This document shows positions 1 to 6,275 of a stretch of 9,153 nt of DNA, piece by piece; positions within the stretch are counted from its first letter, which is position 1; each line of letters begins with the position of its first letter. This DNA is from DASXYU01 sp036502295. GTDB taxonomy: Bacteria > Actinomycetota > Actinomycetes > Mycobacteriales > Jatrophihabitantaceae. Position numbers and translations under genes: made by a program. The notes below the pieces were generated by a model. The model made no database searches. It was not told where the DNA came from and saw only the letters and a list, made by a program, of their open reading frames with translations. The stretch is from assembly GCA_036502295.1 (NCBI GenBank), contig DASXYU010000113.1, forward strand, positions 1-9,153, given 5' to 3'.

Positions 1-3
1 GCC

Positions 4-22
4 ACCACTCAACGGGGAGTGG
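4..22. repeat. Truncated copy of the ACCACTCAAC motif, with a small hairpin
   Basis: ACCACTCAAC at 4-13 is identical to the right end of the 72-bp palindrome at 4299-4370. CCACTC (5-10) can also pair with GAGTGG (17-22). ACTCAAC at 7-13 is additionally a possible right half-site of an HspR operator; its partner would lie before base 1. The window edge prevents a decision. Confidence 0.4.
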
Positions 23-28
23 GGTCAG

Positions 29-34
29 TAGAGT
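29..34 (+). promoter_or_regulatory. Possible -10 box for a leaderless transcript of the DUF4190 gene
   Basis: TAGAGT fits the TANNNT pattern of actinobacterial -10 elements. It ends 7 bp before the GTG at 42, which would place the transcription start at or next to the start codon. That agrees with the absence of a Shine-Dalgarno sequence. No convincing -35 box is visible. This is inference from spacing only. Confidence 0.35.
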
Positions 35-41
35 CGGGGCG

Positions 42-965
42 GTGACGACTCCTGAGGACGAGACCACCCCTGCGGACAGCGCGGAGCTGCCGGCCGCCGC
101 GCAACCCGCAGAGCCGTCCGACCCGACTCCGGGGGAGGCCGCGGAGCCGGCGCTTACTGAGCCGACGGAGGCCGCAGAGCCGGCGCTTACGGAGCCGGCG
201 CCAGTGCCGACCGCAGAGCCGGTGCCGGGCGTGGATTTCGACCCCTACCGCTTCGGCGCGCCGGAGCACCCGATTCCGCCGGAGTACGCCCCTCCCGGCT
301 ACACGCCGCCCCCCGTGCCGCCGCTGGCACCTCCGACTCCGCCGGCCGGTGAGCAGAACCCCTGGGCTGTTCCGCCTCCCACCCCGCCGAACTACGCCGG
401 CGGCCAGCCCGGCGCGCCGACGCAGTCGGGCTATCCGGGCCAGCCCTACCCCGGCCAGCCCTACCCGGGCCAGCAGCAGGGCCAGCCCTACCCCGGCCAG
501 CCCTACCCCGGCTACGGACAGCAGCCATACCCCGGACAGCCCTACCCCGGACAGCAGCCCTATACGGGTTACCAGTCCGGCCAGCAGCCTCCGCAGCAGC
601 AGTACCCGCAGGGCTACTGGTACCCGCAGCCGTCCTCAGGTCCGGGCGGCAAGGCGATCGTGGCGCTCATCGCCGGCATCGCCTCGATCGTCTTCTTCTG
701 GACGACGTTCTTCGATCTGATCCCGATCGTCCTCGCCATCGTCTTCGGCATCGTCGCGATCAGCGAGGCACGGCGGCGCGCGGGACGTCCCGGGCACAAC
801 ATCGCGCTCGCCGGAGTGATCTGCGGCCTCGTCGGTCTGCTCTTCGCCACGATCTTCAGCGTGTGGTTCTTCAGTGCGGTGAACGACTGCGGCGGCGTCT
901 CGTCCCTCGACAACAGCGACTATTCGAACTCGGTCTTCAGCGACTGCCTGCAAAACCAGCTCTGA
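42..965 (+). CDS. DUF4190-type membrane protein with long Pro/Gly/Tyr/Gln-rich N-terminal tail
   Basis: A 307-residue protein of unknown function. Residues 1-200 are low-complexity and probably disordered: an acidic Ala/Glu/Pro part with a duplicated AAEPALTEP block (33-41 and 44-52), then about eight QPYPG-like units (about 131-175). Residues 204-222, 225-241 and 253-279 are hydrophobic. The middle loop (SEARRRAGRPGHNIALAG) matches the DUF4190 pattern of small actinobacterial membrane proteins, with a basic stretch before 'IALAG'. A short C-terminal tail holds C283 and C302, which could pair if the tail is outside the cell. The GTG at 42 is chosen because the frame opens there and a TAGAGT box lies 7 bp upstream; no good ribosome-binding site is seen. 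It is on the opposite strand from everything else and converges on the RDD gene 17 bp away. Family call is moderately secure; function is unknown. Confidence 0.8.
   Translation: MTTPEDETTPADSAELPAAAQPAEPSDPTPGEAAEPALTEPTEAAEPALTEPAPVPTAEPVPGVDFDPYRFGAPEHPIPPEYAPPGYTPPPVPPLAPPTPPAGEQNPWAVPPPTPPNYAGGQPGAPTQSGYPGQPYPGQPYPGQQQGQPYPGQPYPGYGQQPYPGQPYPGQQPYTGYQSGQQPPQQQYPQGYWYPQPSSGPGGKAIVALIAGIASIVFFWTTFFDLIPIVLAIVFGIVAISEARRRAGRPGHNIALAGVICGLVGLLFATIFSVWFFSAVNDCGGVSSLDNSDYSNSVFSDCLQNQL
138..200 (+). repeat. 33-bp in-frame duplication in the DUF4190 gene
   Basis: Two nearly identical 33-bp units begin at 138 and 171 and encode AAEPALTEP plus two linking residues each. They differ at only a few positions. 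The repeat keeps frame and lengthens the disordered acidic tail. Confidence 0.75.
432..566 (+). repeat. Degenerate 15-bp tandem repeat encoding QPYPG units
   Basis: The unit CAGCCCTACCCCGGC and variants recurs, with some units interrupted by extra Gln or Gly-Tyr codons. It encodes the QPYPG-rich segment (about residues 131-175). The whole array is in frame, so copy-number change would alter tail length without breaking the gene. Confidence 0.8.
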
Positions 966-982
966 GCCTCACTCCCGACGAG

Positions 983-1609
983 CTACGCGGGAATGACGAC
1001 CGCGTTGGTTGCCTTGTCGTGCCAGCCTTGACGCCGCTGCGAGTCGAAGAACGGTGACCAGTAGCCGAGCGTGAGAAGAAGTCCGGTGAGGACGAGGACG
1101 ATCTCGCGCAGGATCGCGCGCCACGGTCCGATGAGGCCGCCGGTGTTCACGTCCACCACGCGCAGACCGACCGCGCGGTGCCCGACCGAGGCGCCGTACC
1201 TGCCGACGAGCAGCGCGTAGTACCCGAGCCAGATCACGATGTCGAGGACGCCGGCGCCCAGCGACGAGTTCCGGATGAAGATGGCGCTCAGGATGCCCGA
1301 GACGATGTTGAGCAGGATCCCGTCGATGATCAGGCCGCCGAGGCGGCGCCACATGCTCGCGCGGCGACCGCCGGGGATGGGTGCGGGAGGTTCGCCGTAT
1401 CCGAATCCCGGAGGCGGGGTGCCGTAACCGGGAGGTGGGGTGCCGTAACCGGGCGGTGGCGGGTAACCGTAGCCGGCTGGCGGAGGTGGCGGGTAACCGT
1501 AGCCCGGGGGCGGCGGCGGATACGCACCCGGCGGCGTCCCCGGCGGAGTCCCCCAGGGATTCTGGTTCGGATCCCCAGAGGACGGCGGCGGGGGAGGGTA
1601 GCTCGTCAT
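983..1609 (-). CDS. RDD-family membrane protein with Pro/Gly/Tyr-rich N-terminal tail
   Basis: A 208-residue protein. Residues 1-80 are a proline/glycine/tyrosine tail with repeats such as PPPGYGTPPPGYG. Residues 83-208 form an RDD domain: arginines R82/R83/R88/R89 just before the first membrane segment (about 91-112), D96 inside it, further hydrophobic stretches at about 120-136 and 166-184, and the closing GWHDKATNAVV motif (195-205, D198) typical of the family. RDD proteins are poorly understood; some have been linked to ion transport, but nothing here identifies a substrate. The ATG at 1607-1609 overlaps the clpB stop (TGA, 1606-1608) as ATGA, and there is no clear Shine-Dalgarno of its own, so translation is probably coupled to clpB. 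It could thus belong to the clpB heat-shock transcript. Confidence 0.88.
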   Translation of the reverse strand: MTSYPPPPPSSGDPNQNPWGTPPGTPPGAYPPPPPGYGYPPPPPAGYGYPPPPGYGTPPPGYGTPPPGFGYGEPPAPIPGGRRASMWRRLGGLIIDGILLNIVSGILSAIFIRNSSLGAGVLDIVIWLGYYALLVGRYGASVGHRAVGLRVVDVNTGGLIGPWRAILREIVLVLTGLLLTLGYWSPFFDSQRRQGWHDKATNAVVIPA

Positions 1610-4182
1610 GAGCCGACGGTAAGGCCGGAGCGGTCATCGGTCGCGTCGACGCGCACGGTGTCCCCGTCTCGTACCGCGCCCGACAGCAGTTCGCGCGCGA
1701 GCGAGTCGCCGATCGCGGTCTGCACGAGTCGGCGCAGCGGCCGCGCTCCGTAGAGCGGGTCGTAACCGTTGATCGCGAGCCACTCGCGCGCTGCGGGCGT
1801 CACATCGAGCGTGAGCCGCCGCGACGACAGCCGCGAGGAGAGCGATGCGATCTGGATGTCGACGATCTCGGTGAGGTCCTCAGTGGTGAGCGGTTCGAAG
1901 ATCACGATGTCGTCGAGGCGGTTGATGAACTCCGGCTTGAAATGCCCGCGCACGAAACTCATCACCTCGGCACGCTTCACGTCCGCCGGCTCGTCGCTGA
2001 TGAGTGCCACCGAGCCGAGGTTCGAGGTCAGCACCAGGATCGTGTTGCGAAAGTCGACCGTCCTGCCTTGACCGTCGGTGAGACGCCCGTCGTCCAGGAC
2101 GGCGAGCAGGATGTCGAAGACGTCCGGGTGCGCCTTCTCGACCTCGTCCAGGAGGACGACCGAGTACGGGCGTCGCCGCACGGCCTCGGTGAGCTGACCG
2201 CCCTCTTCGTAGCCGACGTAGCCGGGGGGTGCCCCGACCAGGCGCGCGACGGAGTGCTTCTCGGAGTACTCGCTCATGTCGATGCGGATCATGGCCCGGT
2301 CGTCGTCGAAGAGGAACCCGGCGAGGGCTTTCGCGAGTTCGGTCTTGCCGACGCCGGTGGGTCCGAGGAAGAGGAACGAACCGGTGGGACGGTTCGGGTC
2401 GGAGATGCCGGCACGCGCTCGACGCACGGCGTCGCTTACGGTGCGCACGGCAGCCTTCTGTCCGATGACGCGCGAGCCCAGGTCGTCCTCCATGCGCAGC
2501 AGCTTGGCGCTCTCGCCTTCGAGCAGGCGGCCGGCGGGGATGCCGGTCCACGCTTGCACGACTTCGGCGATGTCGTCGGCGGCGACCTCCTCCTTCACGA
2601 GGACGTCCTCGGCCGGCGCGGCGTCTTCGCGCGCCGACTCGTCCTCTATCTCCTTCTCCAGCGCGGGAATCTCGGCGTAGAGCAGGCGGGAGGCGTTCTC
2701 GAAGTCGCCGTCGCGCTGGGCGCGTTCGGCCTGTCCGCGCAGCTCGTCGAGTCGGGTCTTCAGTTCGCCGACGCGGTTGAGGCCGCTCTTCTCGCGCTCC
2801 CACCTGGCGTTGAGGGCGTCGAGCTTCTCGGTCTGGTCGGCAAGTTCGGCGCGCAGCTTCGCGAGGCGCTGCTTGCTCGCCTCGTCGCTCTCCTTGGTGA
2901 GGGCGAGTTCCTCCATGCGCAGCCGGTCGACGGCGCGCTGCAGTTCGTCGATCTCGACGGGGCGGCTGTCGATCTCCATGCGCAGTCGGCTGGCGGCTTC
3001 GTCCACAAGGTCGATCGCCTTGTCGGGCAGGAAGCGGCTGGTGATGTAGCGGTCGCTCAGGGTCGCGGCGGCGACGAGGGCGCCGTCGTTGATGCGGACC
3101 TTGTGGTGCGCCTCGTAGCGTCCCTTCAGTCCGCGCAGGATGCCGATGGTGTCCTCGACGCTCGGCTCCCCGACGAGCACCTGCTGGAAGCGCCGCTCGA
3201 GTGCGGGGTCCTTCTCGATGTGTTCGCGGTACTCGTCCAGGGTGGTGGCGCCGACCATGCGCAGTTCGCCGCGGGCGAGCATCGGCTTGAGCATGTTGCC
3301 GGCGTCCATCGCGCCTTCACCGGTGGCGCCGGCGCCGACGACGGTGTGCAGTTCGTCGATGAAGGTGATGACCTGGCCGCCGGAGTCCTTGATCTCCTCG
3401 AGGACGGCCTTGAGGCGTTCTTCGAACTCGCCGCGGTACTTCGCTCCGGCGATCATCGAGCCGAGGTCGAGGCTCATCAGCCGCTTGCCCCTGAGGCTTT
3501 CGGGGACGTCGCCGGCGACGATGCGCTGGGCGAGTCCTTCGACGACGGCTGTCTTGCCGACGCCGGGCTCGCCGATGAGGACGGGGTTGTTCTTCGTCCT
3601 GCGGCTCAGCACCTGCACGACACGGCGGATCTCTGCGTCGCGGCCGATGACGGGGTCGATCTTGCCGTCGCGCGCGGCCTCGGTGAGGTCGACGGCGTAC
3701 TTGTTGAGGGCGTCGAAGGTGCCCTCGGGGTCGGCGGTGGTGATGCGGGCGTTGCCGCGGATCGTCTGCAGCGATTCGCGCAGGGTGTCCGCCTTCACGC
3801 CGGCGCGGGTGAGGGTGTCGCGGAATGGGTTGTCGGTGTCGGCGAGGCCGAGGAGCAGGTGCTCGGTGGAGACGAACTCGTCCTGCCGGTCGCGGGCTTC
3901 GCGCTCGGCGGCGCCGAGGACGGCGAGCAGGCCGCGTCCCGCTTGCGGGGTGGCGACGCTGGCGCCGCTGGCGGAGGGGAGTTCGTCGACGAGGCGCTGG
4001 GCTTCCTTGCGCAGGACGAGCGGGTCGGCGCCGACGGACTGCAGGAGTTGGCGAGGCAGGCCGTCGGAGTCATCGAGCAGCGCGATGGCGAGGTGCGCGG
4101 GTTCGATGGCCGGGTTGCCGCGTTCTGCCGCGGACTTCAGCGCGCTCGAGACGGCTTCTTGGCTGCGCGTGGTCATGTCCAT
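1606..4182 (-). CDS. clpB: ATP-dependent disaggregase ClpB (Hsp100)
   Basis: An 858-residue, full-length ClpB, the hexameric cytosolic AAA+ machine that threads aggregated proteins through its pore and hands them to DnaK/DnaJ/GrpE. Clp N-domain at about 1-145. First ATPase: Walker A GEPGVGKT 204-211, Walker B FIDE 274-277, pore loop around Y249 (KYRGEFEERL), arginine finger R330/R331. The coiled-coil M domain, about 400-525, separates ClpB from ClpA/ClpC. Second ATPase: Walker A GPTGVGKT 607-614, pore loop GYVG 654-657, Walker B LLDE 677-680, sensor 1 around LTSN 718-721 and sensor 2 GAR 812-814. All key residues are present. Start: ATG at 4180-4182, preceded by GGAGTGA at 4192-4198; a second in-frame ATG (codon 3) is less well spaced. 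A HAIR operator lies 73 bp upstream, so HspR control is likely. The 3' end overlaps the RDD gene. Confidence 0.98.
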   Translation of the reverse strand: MDMTTRSQEAVSSALKSAAERGNPAIEPAHLAIALLDDSDGLPRQLLQSVGADPLVLRKEAQRLVDELPSASGASVATPQAGRGLLAVLGAAEREARDRQDEFVSTEHLLLGLADTDNPFRDTLTRAGVKADTLRESLQTIRGNARITTADPEGTFDALNKYAVDLTEAARDGKIDPVIGRDAEIRRVVQVLSRRTKNNPVLIGEPGVGKTAVVEGLAQRIVAGDVPESLRGKRLMSLDLGSMIAGAKYRGEFEERLKAVLEEIKDSGGQVITFIDELHTVVGAGATGEGAMDAGNMLKPMLARGELRMVGATTLDEYREHIEKDPALERRFQQVLVGEPSVEDTIGILRGLKGRYEAHHKVRINDGALVAAATLSDRYITSRFLPDKAIDLVDEAASRLRMEIDSRPVEIDELQRAVDRLRMEELALTKESDEASKQRLAKLRAELADQTEKLDALNARWEREKSGLNRVGELKTRLDELRGQAERAQRDGDFENASRLLYAEIPALEKEIEDESAREDAAPAEDVLVKEEVAADDIAEVVQAWTGIPAGRLLEGESAKLLRMEDDLGSRVIGQKAAVRTVSDAVRRARAGISDPNRPTGSFLFLGPTGVGKTELAKALAGFLFDDDRAMIRIDMSEYSEKHSVARLVGAPPGYVGYEEGGQLTEAVRRRPYSVVLLDEVEKAHPDVFDILLAVLDDGRLTDGQGRTVDFRNTILVLTSNLGSVALISDEPADVKRAEVMSFVRGHFKPEFINRLDDIVIFEPLTTEDLTEIVDIQIASLSSRLSSRRLTLDVTPAAREWLAINGYDPLYGARPLRRLVQTAIGDSLARELLSGAVRDGDTVRVDATDDRSGLTVGS

Positions 4183-4254
4183 GTGGGTAGTTCACTCCGT
4201 CTGAGGCGGTTTGGGAAAGGCGCGGACGTCCTTTCTGGTCCCAACGATCACAGA

Positions 4255-4275
4255 GTTGAGTATGTTCCGCTCAAC
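4255..4275 (-). promoter_or_regulatory. HAIR operator (HspR binding site) upstream of clpB
   Basis: On the plus strand the sequence reads GTTGAGT, seven bases, GCTCAAC. This closely matches the known HAIR consensus CTTGAGT-N7-ACTCAAG bound by HspR. The spacer is exactly 7. On the coding (minus) strand TTGAGC (4274-4269) could double as a -35 box, so a bound repressor would block polymerase; the -10 is unclear (GTGATC or TGATCG near 4245-4251). HspR itself is encoded at 5892-6275. Confidence 0.85.
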
Positions 4276-4298
4276 TTCCATTTCGGCCGTCCTCCCAC

Positions 4299-4370
4299 GT
4301 TGAGTGGTCACTTATGACGTCGAGTGGTCACCAATAACTGACCACTCGACGGCACAAGTGACCACTCAAC
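4299..4370. repeat. 72-bp nested palindrome between rfbC and clpB
   Basis: The outer arms GTTGAGTGGTCACTT (4299-4313) and AAGTGACCACTCAAC (4356-4370) are perfect complements. The inner arms CGTCGAGTGGTCA (4318-4330) and TGACCACTCGACG (4339-4351) are also perfect. They are joined by ATGA/GCAC, where two of four positions pair, and close on the 8-nt loop CCAATAAC. Overall 30 of 32 positions pair. Each arm holds two copies of GAGTGGTCA, so the core occurs four times. No T-run follows on either strand, so it is not a textbook intrinsic terminator. The outermost 7 bases (GTTGAGT/ACTCAAC) equal HAIR half-sites. Confidence 0.9.
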
Positions 4371-4404
4371 ATGAGGACGGGTGGGACGGGCAGAGAGGGA
4401 CGGG

Positions 4405-4953
4405 TCAGAGGTCGGCGAAGAGGCCGGCGCCGGCGTCCTTGGCGGAGAGGACGGCGGGGTCGGACGCGTCCAGCGGCAGCGGCCACTCGACGCCCAACGC
4501 GCTGTCGAGCGGTGTCACCGCAACGCCTGCCATGCCGGGCGCCCACTCCTGGTCGAAGCAGTAGACGTACATGCAGTCGGTGGTCGCCTGGAAGCCGTTG
4601 AGGACGCCCGCCGGCACGAGCACCTGCTTGCCCACCGCGAGCGGCACGGTGACGACAGCCCCGTAGGTGGACGAGCCGGCGCGCGCGTCGACGTAGACGC
4701 CGAAGGCCTCTCCCGCGGCGAGTCCGACGAGCTTGGTCATCGCCTCGCCGTGCAGTCCGCGGACGCCGCCGCGGACGGTCCAGGTGAGGTTCACCTGCTG
4801 CCACCGGTCGGGCACAACGACCCCTGCAGCCGCGAAGTCCGAACCGCGGAAGAACTCGCGCACGACGCCGCGCTCGTCCGAAGCGGCCTTCAGCGTGACG
4901 ATGACCTGTCCCTCGATCGCGGTCGTCTCCACTGACATCGGTTCGATCGGCAC
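4405..4953 (-). CDS. rfbC: dTDP-4-dehydrorhamnose 3,5-epimerase-like cupin protein (divergent RfbC/RmlC)
   Basis: A 182-residue cupin of the RmlC family, which epimerises dTDP-4-keto-6-deoxyglucose at C3 and C5 on the way to dTDP-rhamnose. Length is normal for the family. Conserved landmarks: DERG 26-29, RGLH 65-68 (H68 as the catalytic base), K74 in TKLV, Y131 as the likely catalytic tyrosine, and SAKD 170-173. Two departures: the usual HGF after 'P.G' reads NGF (N119 for the substrate-site histidine), and RGLHYQ-type sequence reads RGLHGE. This could be an actinobacterial subfamily or an enzyme of changed specificity (for example a 3-epimerase). Start is the GTG at 4951-4953 with AAAGGA 6 nt upstream; the ATG at codon 6 lacks such a site. 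It begins 24 bp after rfbA and probably shares its transcript. The 3' end faces the 72-bp palindrome. Confidence 0.85.
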   Translation of the reverse strand: MPIEPMSVETTAIEGQVIVTLKAASDERGVVREFFRGSDFAAAGVVVPDRWQQVNLTWTVRGGVRGLHGEAMTKLVGLAAGEAFGVYVDARAGSSTYGAVVTVPLAVGKQVLVPAGVLNGFQATTDCMYVYCFDQEWAPGMAGVAVTPLDSALGVEWPLPLDASDPAVLSAKDAGAGLFADL

Positions 4954-4959
4954 GGACGT

Positions 4960-4965
4960 TCCTTT
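4960..4965 (-). promoter_or_regulatory. Ribosome-binding site that sets the rfbC GTG start
   Basis: AAAGGA on the coding strand lies 6 nt before the GTG at 4951-4953. This favours the GTG over the in-frame ATG at 4936-4938. Confidence 0.6.
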
Positions 4966-4977
4966 CGGAGTAGAAGC

Positions 4978-5880
4978 TCAGGCCCAGGAGTGGTCGCCGG
5001 CGAGCACGGCCGACGCGATCTGTTTGAGGTACACGCCGTAGCTCGACTTGCCCATCGCGTCCGCGAGCACCATCGCGTCTGACGGCGAGATGAAGCCGCG
5101 GCGCATCGCGACCTCCTCCAGGCACGCGATGGTGATGCCCTGCCGGTGCTGCAATACCTGCACGAACTGTCCGGCTTCGAGCAGCGAGTCGGTGGTGCCG
5201 GTGTCGAGCCATGCGGTGCCGCGGCCGAGGTCGACCAGCCGCGCCGTCCCCTGTTCGACGTACACGCGGTTGAGGTCGGTGATCTCGAGTTCGCCGCGTG
5301 GCGACGGCGCCAACTCCGACGCGATCGACACCACGTCGTTGTCGTAGATGTAGAGGCCCGTGATCGCGAAGTTCGACCGCGGCTCGCTGGGCTTCTCCTC
5401 GATGTCGAGGAGCTTGCCCTTCTCGTCGAGGACGGCGACGCCGTACCGCTCCGGGTCCGAGACGCGGTAGCCGAAGAGTGAGCAGCCGCCCTCGGTGGAG
5501 ACGGCGGCGACCGCGTCGTCGAGCTGCGCGGCCATGCCGTGGCCGAAGAAGATGTTGTCGCCGAGGACGAGCGCTGCCGGCTCGTCGCCCACGTGCGAAG
5601 CGCCGATGATGAACGCCTGCGCGAGGCCGTCGGGTGAGGGTTGCACCGCGTACGACAGCGAGATGCCCCACTGCGATCCGTCGCCGAGCAGCCGGATGAA
5701 CTGTTCCTGGTCGTGGGGCGTGGTGATGATGAGGACGTCGCGGATGCCGGCGAGCATGAGCACCGACAGCGGGTAGTAGACCATCGGCTTGTCGTAGACG
5801 GGCAGCAGCTGCTTGCTCACTGCGCGGGTGATCGGGTGCAGACGCGTGCCGGAGCCTCCGGCGAGGATGATGCCCTTCAT
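4978..5880 (-). CDS. rfbA: Glucose-1-phosphate thymidylyltransferase
   Basis: A 300-residue enzyme joining dTTP and glucose-1-phosphate into dTDP-glucose plus pyrophosphate, the first step to dTDP-rhamnose and other deoxysugars. Visible signature: nucleotide loop GGSGTRL (8-14), KQLLPVYDKP (23-32), LGDN 106-109 with metal-binding D108, EEKP 161-164 with sugar-phosphate-binding E162/K163, and AWLDTGT 223-229 with D226. Length and ends fit RfbA/RmlA. It starts only 11 bp after the hspR stop. Upstream there is only a weak site (AGG 10 nt, GGAG 15 nt before ATG), so translational coupling to hspR is likely. Partners rfbB and rfbD are not in the window. Finding it inside a heat-shock operon is unexpected; base composition does not visibly differ from its neighbours. 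Confidence 0.96.
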   Translation of the reverse strand: MKGIILAGGSGTRLHPITRAVSKQLLPVYDKPMVYYPLSVLMLAGIRDVLIITTPHDQEQFIRLLGDGSQWGISLSYAVQPSPDGLAQAFIIGASHVGDEPAALVLGDNIFFGHGMAAQLDDAVAAVSTEGGCSLFGYRVSDPERYGVAVLDEKGKLLDIEEKPSEPRSNFAITGLYIYDNDVVSIASELAPSPRGELEITDLNRVYVEQGTARLVDLGRGTAWLDTGTTDSLLEAGQFVQVLQHRQGITIACLEEVAMRRGFISPSDAMVLADAMGKSSYGVYLKQIASAVLAGDHSWA

Positions 5881-5891
5881 GGGCTTGGAGC

Positions 5892-6275
5892 CTATCTCCG
5901 CCTGGACGGCTTCCAGACGACGAGGGCGGCGGACGGCGAGGCGACGCGTCGCGCGGTGAGTTCCGCGTGTGCACGATCGAGTTCGGCGGCGAGTTCGGCG
6001 GCGCGCGCCCGCAGCGCGTCCACCTGCGACTCGAGGTCGATGATCCGCTTGACGCCGGCGAGGTTCACGCCCTCCTCCTGCGAGAGTCGCTGCACCTCGC
6101 GCAGCAGCGCGACGTCGCGCGCGGAGTAGCGCCGTCCTCCTCCGACGGTGCGCCCGGGCGTCACGAGTCCGAGCCGGTCGTACTGCCGCAGCGTCTGCGC
6201 GTGCATGCCGGCGAGTTCGGCGGCGACGGAGATGACGAAGACCGGCGCATCGTCGGGAACGCGTTGGTTAGCCAT
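5892..6275 (-). CDS. hspR: HspR, MerR-family repressor of heat-shock genes
   Basis: A 127-residue DNA-binding repressor. MerR-type helix-turn-helix at about 15-37 (VISVAAELAGMHAQTLRQYD), wing with GGGRRYS at 45-51, second helical pair to about 82, then an Ala/Glu/Leu-rich coiled coil (about 79-108) for dimerisation and a basic end, WKPSRRR. In Streptomyces and Mycobacterium, HspR binds HAIR sites at dnaK, clpB and other promoters with DnaK as co-repressor; the same loop is inferred here because a HAIR stands before clpB. It overlaps the end of dnaJ by 8 bp and has a strong AAGGAGGA site (6281-6288) inside the dnaJ coding sequence, the usual fourth position of the dnaK operon. No cysteine or metal site of the sensor MerR types is seen. 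Confidence 0.95.
   Translation of the reverse strand: MANQRVPDDAPVFVISVAAELAGMHAQTLRQYDRLGLVTPGRTVGGGRRYSARDVALLREVQRLSQEEGVNLAGVKRIIDLESQVDALRARAAELAAELDRAHAELTARRVASPSAALVVWKPSRRR

Noticed and set aside
432..566. CRISPR-like array
   Set aside because: The 15-bp units are contiguous, in frame and encode QPYPG peptides; there are no unique spacers.
966..982. Terminator between the convergent DUF4190 and RDD genes
   Set aside because: The 17-bp gap and its flanks show no stable stem followed by a T-run.
1942..4317. 791-residue open frame antisense to clpB
   Set aside because: It mirrors clpB on the other strand, as expected in GC-rich genes. The product is low-complexity Gly/Ala/Val/Glu with no recognisable domain, while the ClpB frame has every family motif.
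4299..4370. Ordinary rho-independent terminator
   Set aside because: No T-run follows the stem on either strand, and the 32-position arms with an internal duplication are much longer than usual. Some effect on transcript ends remains possible.
4936..4938. ATG as the rfbC start
   Set aside because: The GTG 15 bp upstream has AAAGGA at ideal distance; the ATG has no such site.
4328..5974. 548-residue minus-strand open frame across rfbA and rfbC
   Set aside because: It is an out-of-frame shadow with Arg-rich, domain-free sequence, and it crosses the intact rfbA and rfbC frames and the palindrome.
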